DNA from: Aldehydirespirator sp965200005
GTDB lineage: Bacteria > Actinomycetota > Acidimicrobiia > Acidimicrobiales > Aldehydirespiratoraceae
Reading direction: 5' to 3'
NCBI GenBank assembly: GCA_965200005.1
Contig: OZ241331.1
Span: forward strand, 682,001 to 746,000
DNA length: 64,000 nt
Below, piece after piece: positions 8,269 to 16,297 of this stretch. Numbering within the stretch: position 1 is the stretch's first letter; every line of letters begins with the position of its first letter. Both the position numbers and the translations under genes were made by a program. The notes under the pieces were generated by a model. It did no database searches and was not told the origin of the DNA. It worked only from the letters and a program-made list of their open reading frames with translations.

Positions 8269-9770
8269 GGCGTGTGCGAAGCGGGTGCCGCGACCCCGCT
8301 GCCGTCCCCCGCAGCGGTATCGGCAGCAGTGATGTCCCGGAGTAAACCGGTAACCATGTCGCGAGCCCGCGGCCAGTCGTAGTTGCGATATGAACGGCCC
8401 TGTACTACCGAGGCCGATCCGGCGTAGAACATCTCGTACTGGAAGTGGCGGCTAGCGAACTCTGAGCCGATCGCATCCCAGATGAGCTTGAGCAGCATGA
8501 CCCGCTCGGGCGCACCCACCTTGGGCCATCGCACGAAACGTTCCAGATCAGCCCTGCTTTGCGCGTCACTCCAGGAGTGTCCCGATGACGGCACCTGAAT
8601 CGTCGTGCCGCCGGTCATCTCTCGCAACAAAAAGATGATGTCGCGATAGAGATCGGGCTGCAAAGTCATGGCCGAATACAGCATCTCGGGGTCGGGGCGC
8701 GCCACGCCCACATCGTCAATCAAAGCGTTGTATTCGGCTGCTAGGGCCATGGCGTGAGGCACGGAGACATGTGCAGCGAGCTTCCCGAGCTTGAGCTGGA
8801 AGCCTCGGTTAGAGACCTGGCCAGACCATTCGGCGAGTTGTGATGCCAGTCCAGCCATGAACCTCAACTTCACGGCGTAACGGATCTGGGCTTGGGTGTT
8901 GCCCAATATGTGCGCTGGGGTGGTGTTGAACTGGGCAAATGTGATCTCGCGGTTGCGTTCGACGAACACGTGCTCGGCTGGCACGTCAACGTCATCAAAC
9001 ACGACCAGGGCATCGGATTCGTCGAAGCCCGCAGATAGGGGATAGTCGGCAGCAGTCGGAACATCACGCCCGTAGGGACGTCGGGGATAGATGCGCAACC
9101 TCGGATGATTGACCGGCAACACCACCGACAGTGCATAGTCCTCGGCACCCGGCGGTAAGGGCTGGATGACACTCACAAACAAATAGTCGGACATAACCGT
9201 GGCGGTGCCGAGCATCTGGGCTCCACGCACGATCACACCGCCGTCGTCGGCGTGCGCTATCGAGGCGTACAGGTTCGGCTCGTATTGTTCGTGAGGTCCC
9301 TTGGTGCGATCAATCTGGGGATGGATGATCGTGTACGTGACGTACAGGTCTTCGTCACGGGCCCGTTCGTAGAAGGCCAACACGTTTCGTCCATACTGCT
9401 CGCCTGCTTGGGCGAAAGTGTCGAGCGAGCCCGCGAACCCAGCAAAGAAGGATGCAACGTGGTCGGGTGAGCGACCCAGGAACCCGCAGCTGAGTTCCGA
9501 CCAGGCCTCGATTGCAAGTCGACGTCGTCGCAGGTCTTCTACTGAACGCGGCACGAGCCAGCTCAGGTTCACCGGCCGGCCATCGCTTGGCGACGGATAC
9601 GTCATGAGTTCACGATTGGCCGGATCGGACGAGAAGTCATATAGGCGCGCAACCGTCGCTACCGCACCCTCAAAGGCCGGATGTTTGGCAACATCAGCTA
9701 CGCGTTGCCCGTCAAGGATGACGTTTCGCCCGTCGTTGAGCGACGCTATGTAAGAGCTTCCGGTGCGCAT
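8265..9770 (-). CDS. HpaB-family FADH2-dependent monooxygenase (4-hydroxyphenylacetate 3-hydroxylase type)
   Basis: 501-residue protein of the HpaB/PvcC family, which uses free reduced flavin to hydroxylate or oxidise aromatic compounds. Family segments include MRTGSSYIASLNDGR at the start, VTYTIIHPQIDRTKG, GAQMLGTATVMSDYLFVS and FDDVDVPAEHVFVERN. It is the first gene of the operon; the ATG at 9770 has a GGAAGGAAG ribosome site. Such enzymes need a separate flavin reductase, and a candidate lies at 12414-12911 outside the operon. The product overlaps ubiD by 4 bp. Substrate not determinable. Confidence 0.92.
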   Translation of the reverse strand: MRTGSSYIASLNDGRNVILDGQRVADVAKHPAFEGAVATVARLYDFSSDPANRELMTYPSPSDGRPVNLSWLVPRSVEDLRRRRLAIEAWSELSCGFLGRSPDHVASFFAGFAGSLDTFAQAGEQYGRNVLAFYERARDEDLYVTYTIIHPQIDRTKGPHEQYEPNLYASIAHADDGGVIVRGAQMLGTATVMSDYLFVSVIQPLPPGAEDYALSVVLPVNHPRLRIYPRRPYGRDVPTAADYPLSAGFDESDALVVFDDVDVPAEHVFVERNREITFAQFNTTPAHILGNTQAQIRYAVKLRFMAGLASQLAEWSGQVSNRGFQLKLGKLAAHVSVPHAMALAAEYNALIDDVGVARPDPEMLYSAMTLQPDLYRDIIFLLREMTGGTTIQVPSSGHSWSDAQSRADLERFVRWPKVGAPERVMLLKLIWDAIGSEFASRHFQYEMFYAGSASVVQGRSYRNYDWPRARDMVTGLLRDITAADTAAGDGSGVAAPASHTP

Positions 9771-9816
9771 CTTCCTTCCGCAAGCCTTAAACCTGCATCC
9801 TTAAGGACGTTGCCAG

Positions 9817-9845
9817 ATTGTCTGACAACCTGCCTAATTTGTCAA
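9817..9845 (-). promoter_or_regulatory. Predicted promoter of the hpaB-ubiD operon
   Basis: On the minus strand a perfect -35 TTGACA (9840-9845) is followed by a 17-bp spacer and a -10 GACAAT (9817-9822), about 47 bp before the hpaB start. This is the best sigma-70-like promoter noticed in the window. It lies in the 114-bp gap between hpaB and the divergent MFS gene. Confidence 0.7.
9818..9828. promoter_or_regulatory. Predicted operator for the FCD-type GntR regulator
   Basis: TTGTC-T-GACAA is an 11-bp palindrome with one central base. It matches the TnGTnnnACnA pattern typical of FadR/FCD-type regulators. It covers the -10 box of the hpaB promoter, so binding would block initiation. The divergent MFS gene starts 57 bp away and could share control. 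Confidence 0.65.
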
Positions 9846-9884
9846 GCTGAAGAGATGTCCGAGCATCAAGACTAAGTACTGGCA

Positions 9885-11072
9885 ATGCGTCGGCTCGTAC
9901 AAACGCTTGGCGACCCGAACTTTCGCCGCTACGCGGGTGCCCAGGTGCTTCACGGCACCGGTATGTGGGTACATCGCATAGCGGAGTTGTGGGTCGTGTA
10001 CGAGATAACCGGCAGTGCCCTGGCAGTGGGGATAGCCACTTCGGCACGGGCGGGATCCTCGGTGTTTCTCGCGCCGCTGGCTGGGATGCTCGCCGACCGG
10101 CTAGATCGACGCCGGCTGCTAGCCACAACCCAGTTCTCGAAAGCAGCTGTTGCTGGACTACTCGGCGTGGTCGCTGCACAATCCCGAGGAGGGGTGGCGC
10201 TGTGGTTCCTGCTGTCCACGATCGCCGTGCTCGGGGTCATCGGCGCCATTGATACGCCTCTACGGCGAGCGTTCGTTCGAGATGTTGTAACCGTCGACGG
10301 ACTTGAGCGAGCAGCTCGGCTGCACACGTCGGTGATGTCGGTCGGGCGCCTCGTTGGAGGGTCGCTTGCAGCGGCCCTGCTGGCCGTTTCGGCTTCGTGG
10401 CTCTGCTTTTGTATCAACAGTGTCGCTTCCGTGGCTGCAGCGATACTGGTGTTGCGGGTCGTTCCGACGACTTCGGCTGTTACAGCGGCTGCTCGTGCGG
10501 CGGGAGGGAGCCTGCTCGCCTACCTGCGCCGGGCGCCAGAGGTCACTATGCCTCTGGCTCTGCTCGGGTGCTTCACGTTGTTTGGATGGAACCTTGAGGT
10601 GCTCATCCCGGTGCTAATTGACGAGCAACTGTCATCGGGGCCGGCGATGTTCGGGCTGCTGGTGCTGGTGTTGAGCCTCGGTAGTCTCGCTGGGTCGGTG
10701 TTGATGGCATCTTCGGCACGCAGTGGTCTGGGCAGCCTTGCCGGGTTGCTCGCTGTTTTCGGAGTGGTGTTGCTACCTGTTGCAGCGGTGAGCAGTGTGG
10801 TGCTGGCACTGCTGGCCTTTGCGTTTGCGGGTGCGATCGGCGGTGGCTTCTTGAGCCTGGCGAATGCCTCGGTTCAGACTGCTGCGGATCCACGCCTGCA
10901 AGGTCGTGTTGCTGCCACCTATGGCGTCGTGTTCGTTGGTGCCCGTGCTGTTGGCGGCCCCATACTCGGCTGGCTCGCCGACAGCTTCGGCAGCCGTAAC
11001 GCTCTCGTGATTGTCGGTCTTGGCACTGCCGCTTGTGCCCTGGTGGTTCTGCTAGCAGTCCGACCCAAATGA
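9885..11072 (+). CDS. Major facilitator superfamily transporter
   Basis: 395-residue membrane protein with about 12 hydrophobic helices, of the MFS_3/EntS-like exporter group. The loop between helices 2 and 3 carries LAGMLADRLDRRRLLATTQ, a form of the MFS motif A, and an equivalent region follows helix 10 (GRVAATYGVVFVGARAVGG). It is divergent from the hpaB operon and shares the 114-bp regulatory gap, so it may move a related compound, but this is inference. Its stop codon touches the first copy of the 50-bp repeat that brackets the fic gene. Confidence 0.88.
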   Translation: MRRLVQTLGDPNFRRYAGAQVLHGTGMWVHRIAELWVVYEITGSALAVGIATSARAGSSVFLAPLAGMLADRLDRRRLLATTQFSKAAVAGLLGVVAAQSRGGVALWFLLSTIAVLGVIGAIDTPLRRAFVRDVVTVDGLERAARLHTSVMSVGRLVGGSLAAALLAVSASWLCFCINSVASVAAAILVLRVVPTTSAVTAAARAAGGSLLAYLRRAPEVTMPLALLGCFTLFGWNLEVLIPVLIDEQLSSGPAMFGLLVLVLSLGSLAGSVLMASSARSGLGSLAGLLAVFGVVLLPVAAVSSVVLALLAFAFAGAIGGGFLSLANASVQTAADPRLQGRVAATYGVVFVGARAVGGPILGWLADSFGSRNALVIVGLGTAACALVVLLAVRPK

Positions 11073-11121
11073 CATGCGCGTTATCTCAAAACAAATGAAC
11101 ACACCGCGTCGATTATTAATG
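11072..11121. repeat. 50-bp direct repeat, copy 1, flanking fic
   Basis: Begins with acatgcgcg, then 7 variable bases, then 34 bases identical to copy 2 at 12283-12332. It starts at the last base of the MFS stop codon and lies just beyond the 3' end of the fic gene. The two copies have the same orientation and are 1,211 bp apart. Confidence 0.93.
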
Positions 11122-11150
11122 CTCAACGAGGGTAAGCGGCAGATCGCCCG

Positions 11151-12284
11151 CTACCAGCGGTCGTAGGGATCGGCCACTGTGCGTCTGGTTCGACTGCGCC
11201 GAATCGCGTACCACTCAGAGCGAAGTGCTTCGCTACCTATGTAGTAGCGGCCACGCTTCTGCCCTTCGGCATGCAACAGTCCAGAGCGAGCCAAAGCAAG
11301 CAAGTCACGGGTCGCCATTGAGTCACTGACATCTTCGCCAACCGTCGACCGCACGACTTTGCGATAGAGCGACCGCGTCAGCTTCCAACCTCGAGCAGCA
11401 TCTGAAAGGGCCCCCACACAGCGCCCCGGTAAGCGGTGACGTCGCGCTTCCTGATCGCAATATTCCCACAAGGCGACCATCTCGTCGATGCGCAATCTGA
11501 GCAGTTCGGCCTGGCGAAGGTGAGCTGTCAAACAGAACTCGATCCAAGGTCGTGCGCTGCGCTCGGGTGACCATTCTCCCGCACCGACATCTGCGAGCAC
11601 ACGGTAGTAATCGGCCGTATTGCGCCCGAGATACTCCTCAATGCTGTTGAACACCGGCGATAGTTCACCCTCGTTGGTGAGCACGAGTGTCTGTACGCAA
11701 CGTGCCATACGGCCGTTGCCATCGCTGAACGGGTGAATCAGGGTGAGATTGAGATGCGCCATCGCGGCGGTGACCATTGGCGGCCCTGCGGATTCTGCCG
11801 CTTGGTCGATCATCTCATCGATTAGTGCCTCAAGCCCGTCTCGGGGTGGTGCTTGATACACGCTGTTGCCGTAGGAGTCACTCACCCAGATCTCCCGGGG
11901 TCGCCAGCGGCCGGGATGTTTGGTGAGATCGTGCTTGAGTATCATGAAGTGCAGCGATCGCAGCAGCGACAAGTCAAGTTTCACACCGGTCAACTGCAGC
12001 ACGTAGGTGAGGGCGTCGCGATATCCCGAGATTGCAGCCCGGGTTTCGTCACTAGCCGCCGGTGCTGGTTCATCGTCGATTATCGCTGCAGCATCTTCCA
12101 CGCTTGAATGGTGACCTTCGATGCTGTTGGAGCCCTGCACCGCACGGGCAAACGTGACTCTGCGCAGGGTGCCGAGCCAACGTCTGGGCCTCGCAAGATT
12201 GAAGCGGAGGGCTCTACGAAGCTCACCGATCCGCCCGATTACGTCCAGGTCCAACTCGTTGAGTACCGGCGGTCCATAGATCAC
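11151..12284 (-). CDS. Fic-domain protein (probable AMP-transferase) with C-terminal winged helix
   Basis: Fic enzymes transfer AMP or related groups from nucleotides to protein side chains. The active-site motif HPFSDGNGRMAR is complete (His184 with the GTG start at 12284). An N-terminal inhibitory helix motif SNSIEG (S-x-x-x-E-G) marks it as a self-inhibited class II Fic. After the Fic core, the C-terminal ~100 residues resemble the winged-helix domain of Fic/DUF4172-type proteins and probably bind DNA. A TTG start at 12305 adds 7 residues; the GTG start is preferred because family members begin near IYGPP. The gene sits between two 50-bp direct repeats, and its start codon touches copy 2, so the repeat forms its 5' leader. 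Confidence 0.9.
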   Translation of the reverse strand: MIYGPPVLNELDLDVIGRIGELRRALRFNLARPRRWLGTLRRVTFARAVQGSNSIEGHHSSVEDAAAIIDDEPAPAASDETRAAISGYRDALTYVLQLTGVKLDLSLLRSLHFMILKHDLTKHPGRWRPREIWVSDSYGNSVYQAPPRDGLEALIDEMIDQAAESAGPPMVTAAMAHLNLTLIHPFSDGNGRMARCVQTLVLTNEGELSPVFNSIEEYLGRNTADYYRVLADVGAGEWSPERSARPWIEFCLTAHLRQAELLRLRIDEMVALWEYCDQEARRHRLPGRCVGALSDAARGWKLTRSLYRKVVRSTVGEDVSDSMATRDLLALARSGLLHAEGQKRGRYYIGSEALRSEWYAIRRSRTRRTVADPYDRW

Positions 12285-12332
12285 ATGCGCGATAGTACAA
12301 AACAAATGAACACACCGCGTCGATTATTAATG
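12283..12332. repeat. 50-bp direct repeat, copy 2, at the 5' end of fic
   Basis: Same orientation as copy 1 at 11072-11121; 43 of 50 positions are outside the variable heptamer and match exactly. It covers the region directly upstream of the fic start codon, so it may carry its promoter. Recombination between copies would delete fic cleanly. Confidence 0.93.
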
Positions 12333-12413
12333 AACGAAGCGATCTTTAACAGTCACAGCGCCGAGGAACAGGACTAAATCACCTCGACCGGCATCAAGGC
12401 AGCCCGATTTAGG

Positions 12414-12911
12414 TTAGTGGCGTTTGATGCCGCCGTATTTCATTCGGGTGTCGTTCATTGAGGCTGGGCGGGCGTTGTCGACGTTGATTGAGCCGTCTAC
12501 GAGTTCGCCGGCGAACAGAGTGTGGGTGCCTAGATCGAAAGCATGACGCACCTCGCAGTCCATCCAGGCGATTGCGTCATCGAACACTGGTGCGCCTGTG
12601 GTGGCTTCATGTACAGACCAGCCATTTAGGGTGCCATCGGCGTAGTGAGCAGGCTTGGAGAACTTCACGAACACTCTGGTGTTTGCCGAGTCCCACAAGT
12701 TGACCGTGAACGAGCCGCCCTCCGAGATCAGCCGGTGAGTCACTGCGGAGTTGTCGATGCCGACACCGATCAACACCGGTTCCATCGACAACTGAGTGAT
12801 CCAGCTAGCAGTCATTCCGTTGCGCTCGTCACCAGAGCGTGAGCCGATTAACGCAAGAGCGTTCGGGATCTTCCAGGTGAGACGGTTAATCGTCTTTGCA
12901 TCCAAAGCCAC
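12414..12911 (-). CDS. Flavin reductase-like (HpaC/DIM6 type) FMN-binding protein
   Basis: 165-residue flavin reductase domain protein. Family features are NALALIGSRSGDERNGMTASWITQLSMEP, quoted here in two parts as NALALIGSRSGDERNGM and TASWITQLSMEP, and the SEGGSFTVNLWDSA segment; the C-terminus carries AWMDCEVRHAFDLGTHTLF. Such proteins supply reduced flavin to two-component monooxygenases such as HpaB. It is a stand-alone gene, 2.6 kb upstream of the hpaB operon start and on the same strand. Partnership with HpaB is plausible but not shown by operon structure. Confidence 0.85.
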   Translation of the reverse strand: MALDAKTINRLTWKIPNALALIGSRSGDERNGMTASWITQLSMEPVLIGVGIDNSAVTHRLISEGGSFTVNLWDSANTRVFVKFSKPAHYADGTLNGWSVHEATTGAPVFDDAIAWMDCEVRHAFDLGTHTLFAGELVDGSINVDNARPASMNDTRMKYGGIKRH

Positions 12912-13109
12912 AACTTCACCTTAGCTGTGGGCCTGCTTGAGCTCCGGTCGTCGCCAGACGACTCCACGACTTGCGGTCACCCACTGACAAAGATTTGTGT
13001 GATTTCGTGTTGTAGAAACACATTTTCACGCAGTGTTCGGTTGGTGTCGCTGCAACGTTGGTGAAGGCTTCGGAGCAAAGGCAAGGGGTGGTGCTGCGAT
13101 GCTGAGGCG

Positions 13110-13940
13110 GTGCGGAAGCTGCCGACGCTGGCCCCTGAGCCGCTATTCATGGCGGGTGCGGTGTCGCAGTATCTGGGAGCCGCAGTTGCAGTAGTGCTCT
13201 TCGAGTACCTGTCGCCAGGTGGTGTTGCACTGATGCGAGTTTTGGGTGCAGGCTTCATCGTTACAACGCTGGGACGATCTTGGCGGCGTCGTTGGACCGC
13301 CCACGAACTGCGCCTGGCATCAGTGTTTGGTGTGTCGCTCGCGGCGATGAACCTTTGCTTCTACCTCGCCATGCAGCGACTACCGATCGGCAACGCCGTA
13401 GCCATTGAGTTCCTTGGCCCAGTAACAGTCGCCGCCATCGGGATGCGTTCGCGACGATCGGTTGTTGCACTCATCTTCGCTGTCGGCGGTGTGCTCGCAC
13501 TTGCGGGTGTGCAAGCGGCGGGGACCATTGTTGGGGTGCTGTTTGCCCTCCTCGCAGGCATGTTCTGGGCTGGCTACATAGTGCTCGGGCATCGAGTCGC
13601 AACCCGACCCGGTGCTACTGACGGATTAGGTGTCGGGATGCTCATCGGAGCGTTAGCAATCAGCCCCTTCGGCACCACCGAAGTTGTGTCAACGCTCGAT
13701 TCGCCACTTGTGTTAGCGGCCAGCCTGCTAACGGGCCTGCTCTCGAACGTGATCCCTTACCGCATCGACCAAGCCGTCATGCGACGCATCGACCCGCACC
13801 GCTTTGCACTACTCCAAGCCCTGCTACCAGTCACCGCGACACTCGTTGGCCTAGCGACTCTCGCTCAAGTACCAAGCCTCCAAGAAGCCCTAGGAATAGC
13901 AGCCGTAGCAACAGCCATAGCCACCACCAGACCCCGCTAG
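13110..13940 (+). CDS. EamA (DMT) family permease, RhtA-like
   Basis: 276-residue membrane protein with about ten hydrophobic helices in two EamA halves. It resembles RhtA-type amino acid exporters: the first half includes LPIGNAVAIEFLGPVTVA and the second includes LLSNVIPYRIDQAVMRRI and HRFALLQALLPVTATLVG. A GTG start at 13110 is used. It stands alone between the flavin reductase gene and the convergent toxin-antitoxin pair. Likely exports an amino acid or similar metabolite; substrate unknown. Confidence 0.88.
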   Translation: MRKLPTLAPEPLFMAGAVSQYLGAAVAVVLFEYLSPGGVALMRVLGAGFIVTTLGRSWRRRWTAHELRLASVFGVSLAAMNLCFYLAMQRLPIGNAVAIEFLGPVTVAAIGMRSRRSVVALIFAVGGVLALAGVQAAGTIVGVLFALLAGMFWAGYIVLGHRVATRPGATDGLGVGMLIGALAISPFGTTEVVSTLDSPLVLAASLLTGLLSNVIPYRIDQAVMRRIDPHRFALLQALLPVTATLVGLATLAQVPSLQEALGIAAVATAIATTRPR

Positions 13941-13965
13941 ACCCGGTCTCGCAATCCCGCTCGCA

Positions 13966-14334
13966 TCACGGAGGCCAGCGAAAGCTCCAGTCAAAGTCGA
14001 TGCCGATCAGCACCAACACAGGCCGGATCTGATTGATACCTCTGACAACGACAGTTGCGGTCTTGACGCCGAAGACAACTCGAGACGGCGGAAAGATGCC
14101 TCTGAAGGGTGCGGTAACTAGCGCCTTGACTTCCGGATGCTCGTCGTCGACCGGATACGCACACTGCCAGTAGGCGCTGAGGAAGTCACGTAAGTCAGGC
14201 CAACATCTTGACTTGAAGTCCTTAACTGACGGGCGGCGGCCGTCGATTGAACGCTCAAATCCGAACGTGTTGTGGATGACTTGATCGAAAGCAGCTGACC
14301 GCTTGATGAGAGCCCGAGACGGGTCAGATGTCAC
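13966..14334 (-). CDS. Putative toxin paired with a Panacea-domain antitoxin
   Basis: 122-residue protein that I do not recognise by domain. It starts in a 4-bp ATGA overlap with the Panacea gene, the arrangement seen for PanA-PanT type toxin-antitoxin pairs. It has no membrane helix. Its C-terminus is hydrophobic with many aromatic residues (IGIDFDWSFRWPP). The toxin role is inferred only from the overlap and the small size. It could instead be an accessory protein of unknown function. Confidence 0.6.
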   Translation of the reverse strand: MTSDPSRALIKRSAAFDQVIHNTFGFERSIDGRRPSVKDFKSRCWPDLRDFLSAYWQCAYPVDDEHPEVKALVTAPFRGIFPPSRVVFGVKTATVVVRGINQIRPVLVLIGIDFDWSFRWPP

Positions 14335-14927
14335 CCCGGGATGTGGCCAGTGGCAACTGCTACTTCGCGTGCCCAGGCGCGGTCCGATTCGGTGAGCGGC
14401 CGGGGATCAACAATGACAGTGAAGTATGGAATCACCTCACGGTCATCAACGCATTGCCAGCCAGTGCTCCTCTCATGCGAGAACTCGCTGCACTGCGAGG
14501 CTGTAAGTCCGTGAAACTTTACGAGAGCCTCGTCTAGGTAGCGGATGTCATCCGCGTCGAACGTTGTTGGATCATGCTCGCGAGTCGGCCAGATGACGTG
14601 CTCGGTGTACTTGCCTCCCATCTGACGTCGCTCAATCTTGACGTCGCCGGCAATTTCTGCTGCCTTCCGCACCGGCAAGAGCCTGCGTGGAGCAGGACCT
14701 TCAGGCAGCTTCTGGTACACGGCACCGGTCACCGAACGACCGCGACATCGATAACTCTCGAAGTCCGCCCACCAGAGAACTTTGTTGAGCTTGACGGCAC
14801 CGCGCCCACGACGTTCGTCAACAAGCCGATTTGCCACGTAGATGAGGGCCTCTCGAAGCTTCTCGTCGCCCGGTGGCTCTGGCATTCCGTGATTTGAGAG
14901 GTTCTGGCGTGTGCGTTCTGTACTCAT
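14331..14927 (-). CDS. Panacea (DUF4065/SocA-like) domain protein, probable antitoxin
   Basis: 198 residues from the ATG at 14927, which has a strong GGAGGAAG site; a longer upstream frame lacks one. Residues ~18-110 match the Panacea/SocA pattern: EALIYVANRLVDERRGRGAVKLNK is quoted as EALIYVANRLVDERRG and AVKLNKVLWWADF, then TGAVYQKLPEGPAPR. Panacea domains neutralise many unrelated toxins and also occur as phage or protease-adaptor proteins such as SocA and GepA. The downstream overlapping 122-residue gene is the likely partner. Confidence 0.82.
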   Translation of the reverse strand: MSTERTRQNLSNHGMPEPPGDEKLREALIYVANRLVDERRGRGAVKLNKVLWWADFESYRCRGRSVTGAVYQKLPEGPAPRRLLPVRKAAEIAGDVKIERRQMGGKYTEHVIWPTREHDPTTFDADDIRYLDEALVKFHGLTASQCSEFSHERSTGWQCVDDREVIPYFTVIVDPRPLTESDRAWAREVAVATGHIPG

Positions 14928-15124
14928 GATCTTCCTCCCCCACAAGTGCTGACCCGATCTCGTACATGGCAACAGCGTCATCTTGAACTGCAGAGCGCTG
15001 CTACATCCTGCAACACGCGGCTCTGCTGCGATGATGCCACAAAGCTATTTGCGCCGTGTGACACCCTCTGCGGACATCTTGGGCGACTGGCTGGGTTGTT
15101 GTCGTTGTCGTCTGGTGGCGCTGT

Positions 15125-16159
15125 TTAGGTGGGGAGGAGGGATCGTTGTTGCATTACTTCGGCGATTTGGACGGCGTTTAGTGCTGCGCCTTTACGTAGG
15201 TTGTCGCCTGATACGAAGAACGACAAGCCGTTTGTGCGGGTGGGATCACGACGGATCCGACCGACATAGGAGGGGTCGGCACCAGCAGCCTTCAGCGGCG
15301 TCGGTACGTCGGTGAGCACCACGCCGGGAGCATCCTCAAGGACTTTGCGGGCGCGTTTGGGGCTAATCGGACGCTCAAAGGAAGCGCTGATCGACAGCGA
15401 GTGACCGGTGTACACAGGCACTCGCACACACGTCGCCGCCACAGTCAAGTCTTCGATGCCGAGAATCTTGCGGCTTTCGTGAGTCAACTTCTGTTCTTCG
15501 TCGGTTTCATCGGAGCCGTCATCGACCAGCGAGCCAGCAAAGGGCACCACGTTGAATGCGATCGGTTCGACAAACTTTGCTCCACGAACAAACCCAGCCG
15601 CAGAACCGTCGTAAGTGAGTTCACGGGCTTGAGTGCCAGCCTCAATCATCTGCTCGCCCAACTCGTTTACACCTGCGAGACCCGCTCCCGACACAGCCTG
15701 GTAAGTCGACACGACCATGGCTCGCAAGCCCGCCTCGTCGTGCAGGCAACACAGCGGCGGCATCGCCACCATGGTCGTGCAGTTGGGATTGGCGACAATT
15801 CCCTTGGGGATCGAGGCCAAGGCGTCGGGGTTTACCTCCGACACCACAAGCGGCACGTCAGGATCACGCCGCCATGCAGATGAGTTGTCGATTACAACCG
15901 CACCCGCAGCGGCGACCCGGGGAGCAAGCGATCGGCTAATGCTCGCACCGGCCGAGAACAAGCACACATCAAGGCCGCTGTAGTCAGCCGAAGCGGCGTC
16001 CTCGACAGTCACGGCGGTGCCCTCGAAACCAATCCGGCGACCCGCCGAACGCTGCGAAGCAAAGAGGCGCAGCGTGTCGACAGGGAAGTTTCGCTCGGCA
16101 AGCAGGGCGCTCATTACAGCTCCTACCTGTCCGGTAGCGCCCACGATTCCTACATCCAT
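15125..16159 (-). CDS. asd: Aspartate-semialdehyde dehydrogenase
   Basis: 344-residue NADP-dependent enzyme that reduces aspartyl phosphate to aspartate semialdehyde, the second step toward lysine, threonine and methionine. The nucleotide-binding start VGIVGATGQVGAVM and the catalytic cysteine motif VANPNCTTM are present, with VSTYQAVSGAG and the late histidine motif CVRVPVYTGHSLSI. Length fits the family. It follows lysC on the same strand after 138 bp, so lysC-asd probably form one unit, as in many actinobacteria. Confidence 0.97.
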   Translation of the reverse strand: MDVGIVGATGQVGAVMSALLAERNFPVDTLRLFASQRSAGRRIGFEGTAVTVEDAASADYSGLDVCLFSAGASISRSLAPRVAAAGAVVIDNSSAWRRDPDVPLVVSEVNPDALASIPKGIVANPNCTTMVAMPPLCCLHDEAGLRAMVVSTYQAVSGAGLAGVNELGEQMIEAGTQARELTYDGSAAGFVRGAKFVEPIAFNVVPFAGSLVDDGSDETDEEQKLTHESRKILGIEDLTVAATCVRVPVYTGHSLSISASFERPISPKRARKVLEDAPGVVLTDVPTPLKAAGADPSYVGRIRRDPTRTNGLSFFVSGDNLRKGAALNAVQIAEVMQQRSLLPT

Positions 16160-16297
16160 GGCGGCGCAGGCTACCGCTCACTGCAAGCCCCGATCTGCCA
16201 GCCACCCAACACCACAAACACAACTCGGGACGTGCTCCCGAGAGCTCACCGCAAGCCCCGATCAGTCCCGTCCGGGCCAGAACCGAGACCCGACGGC

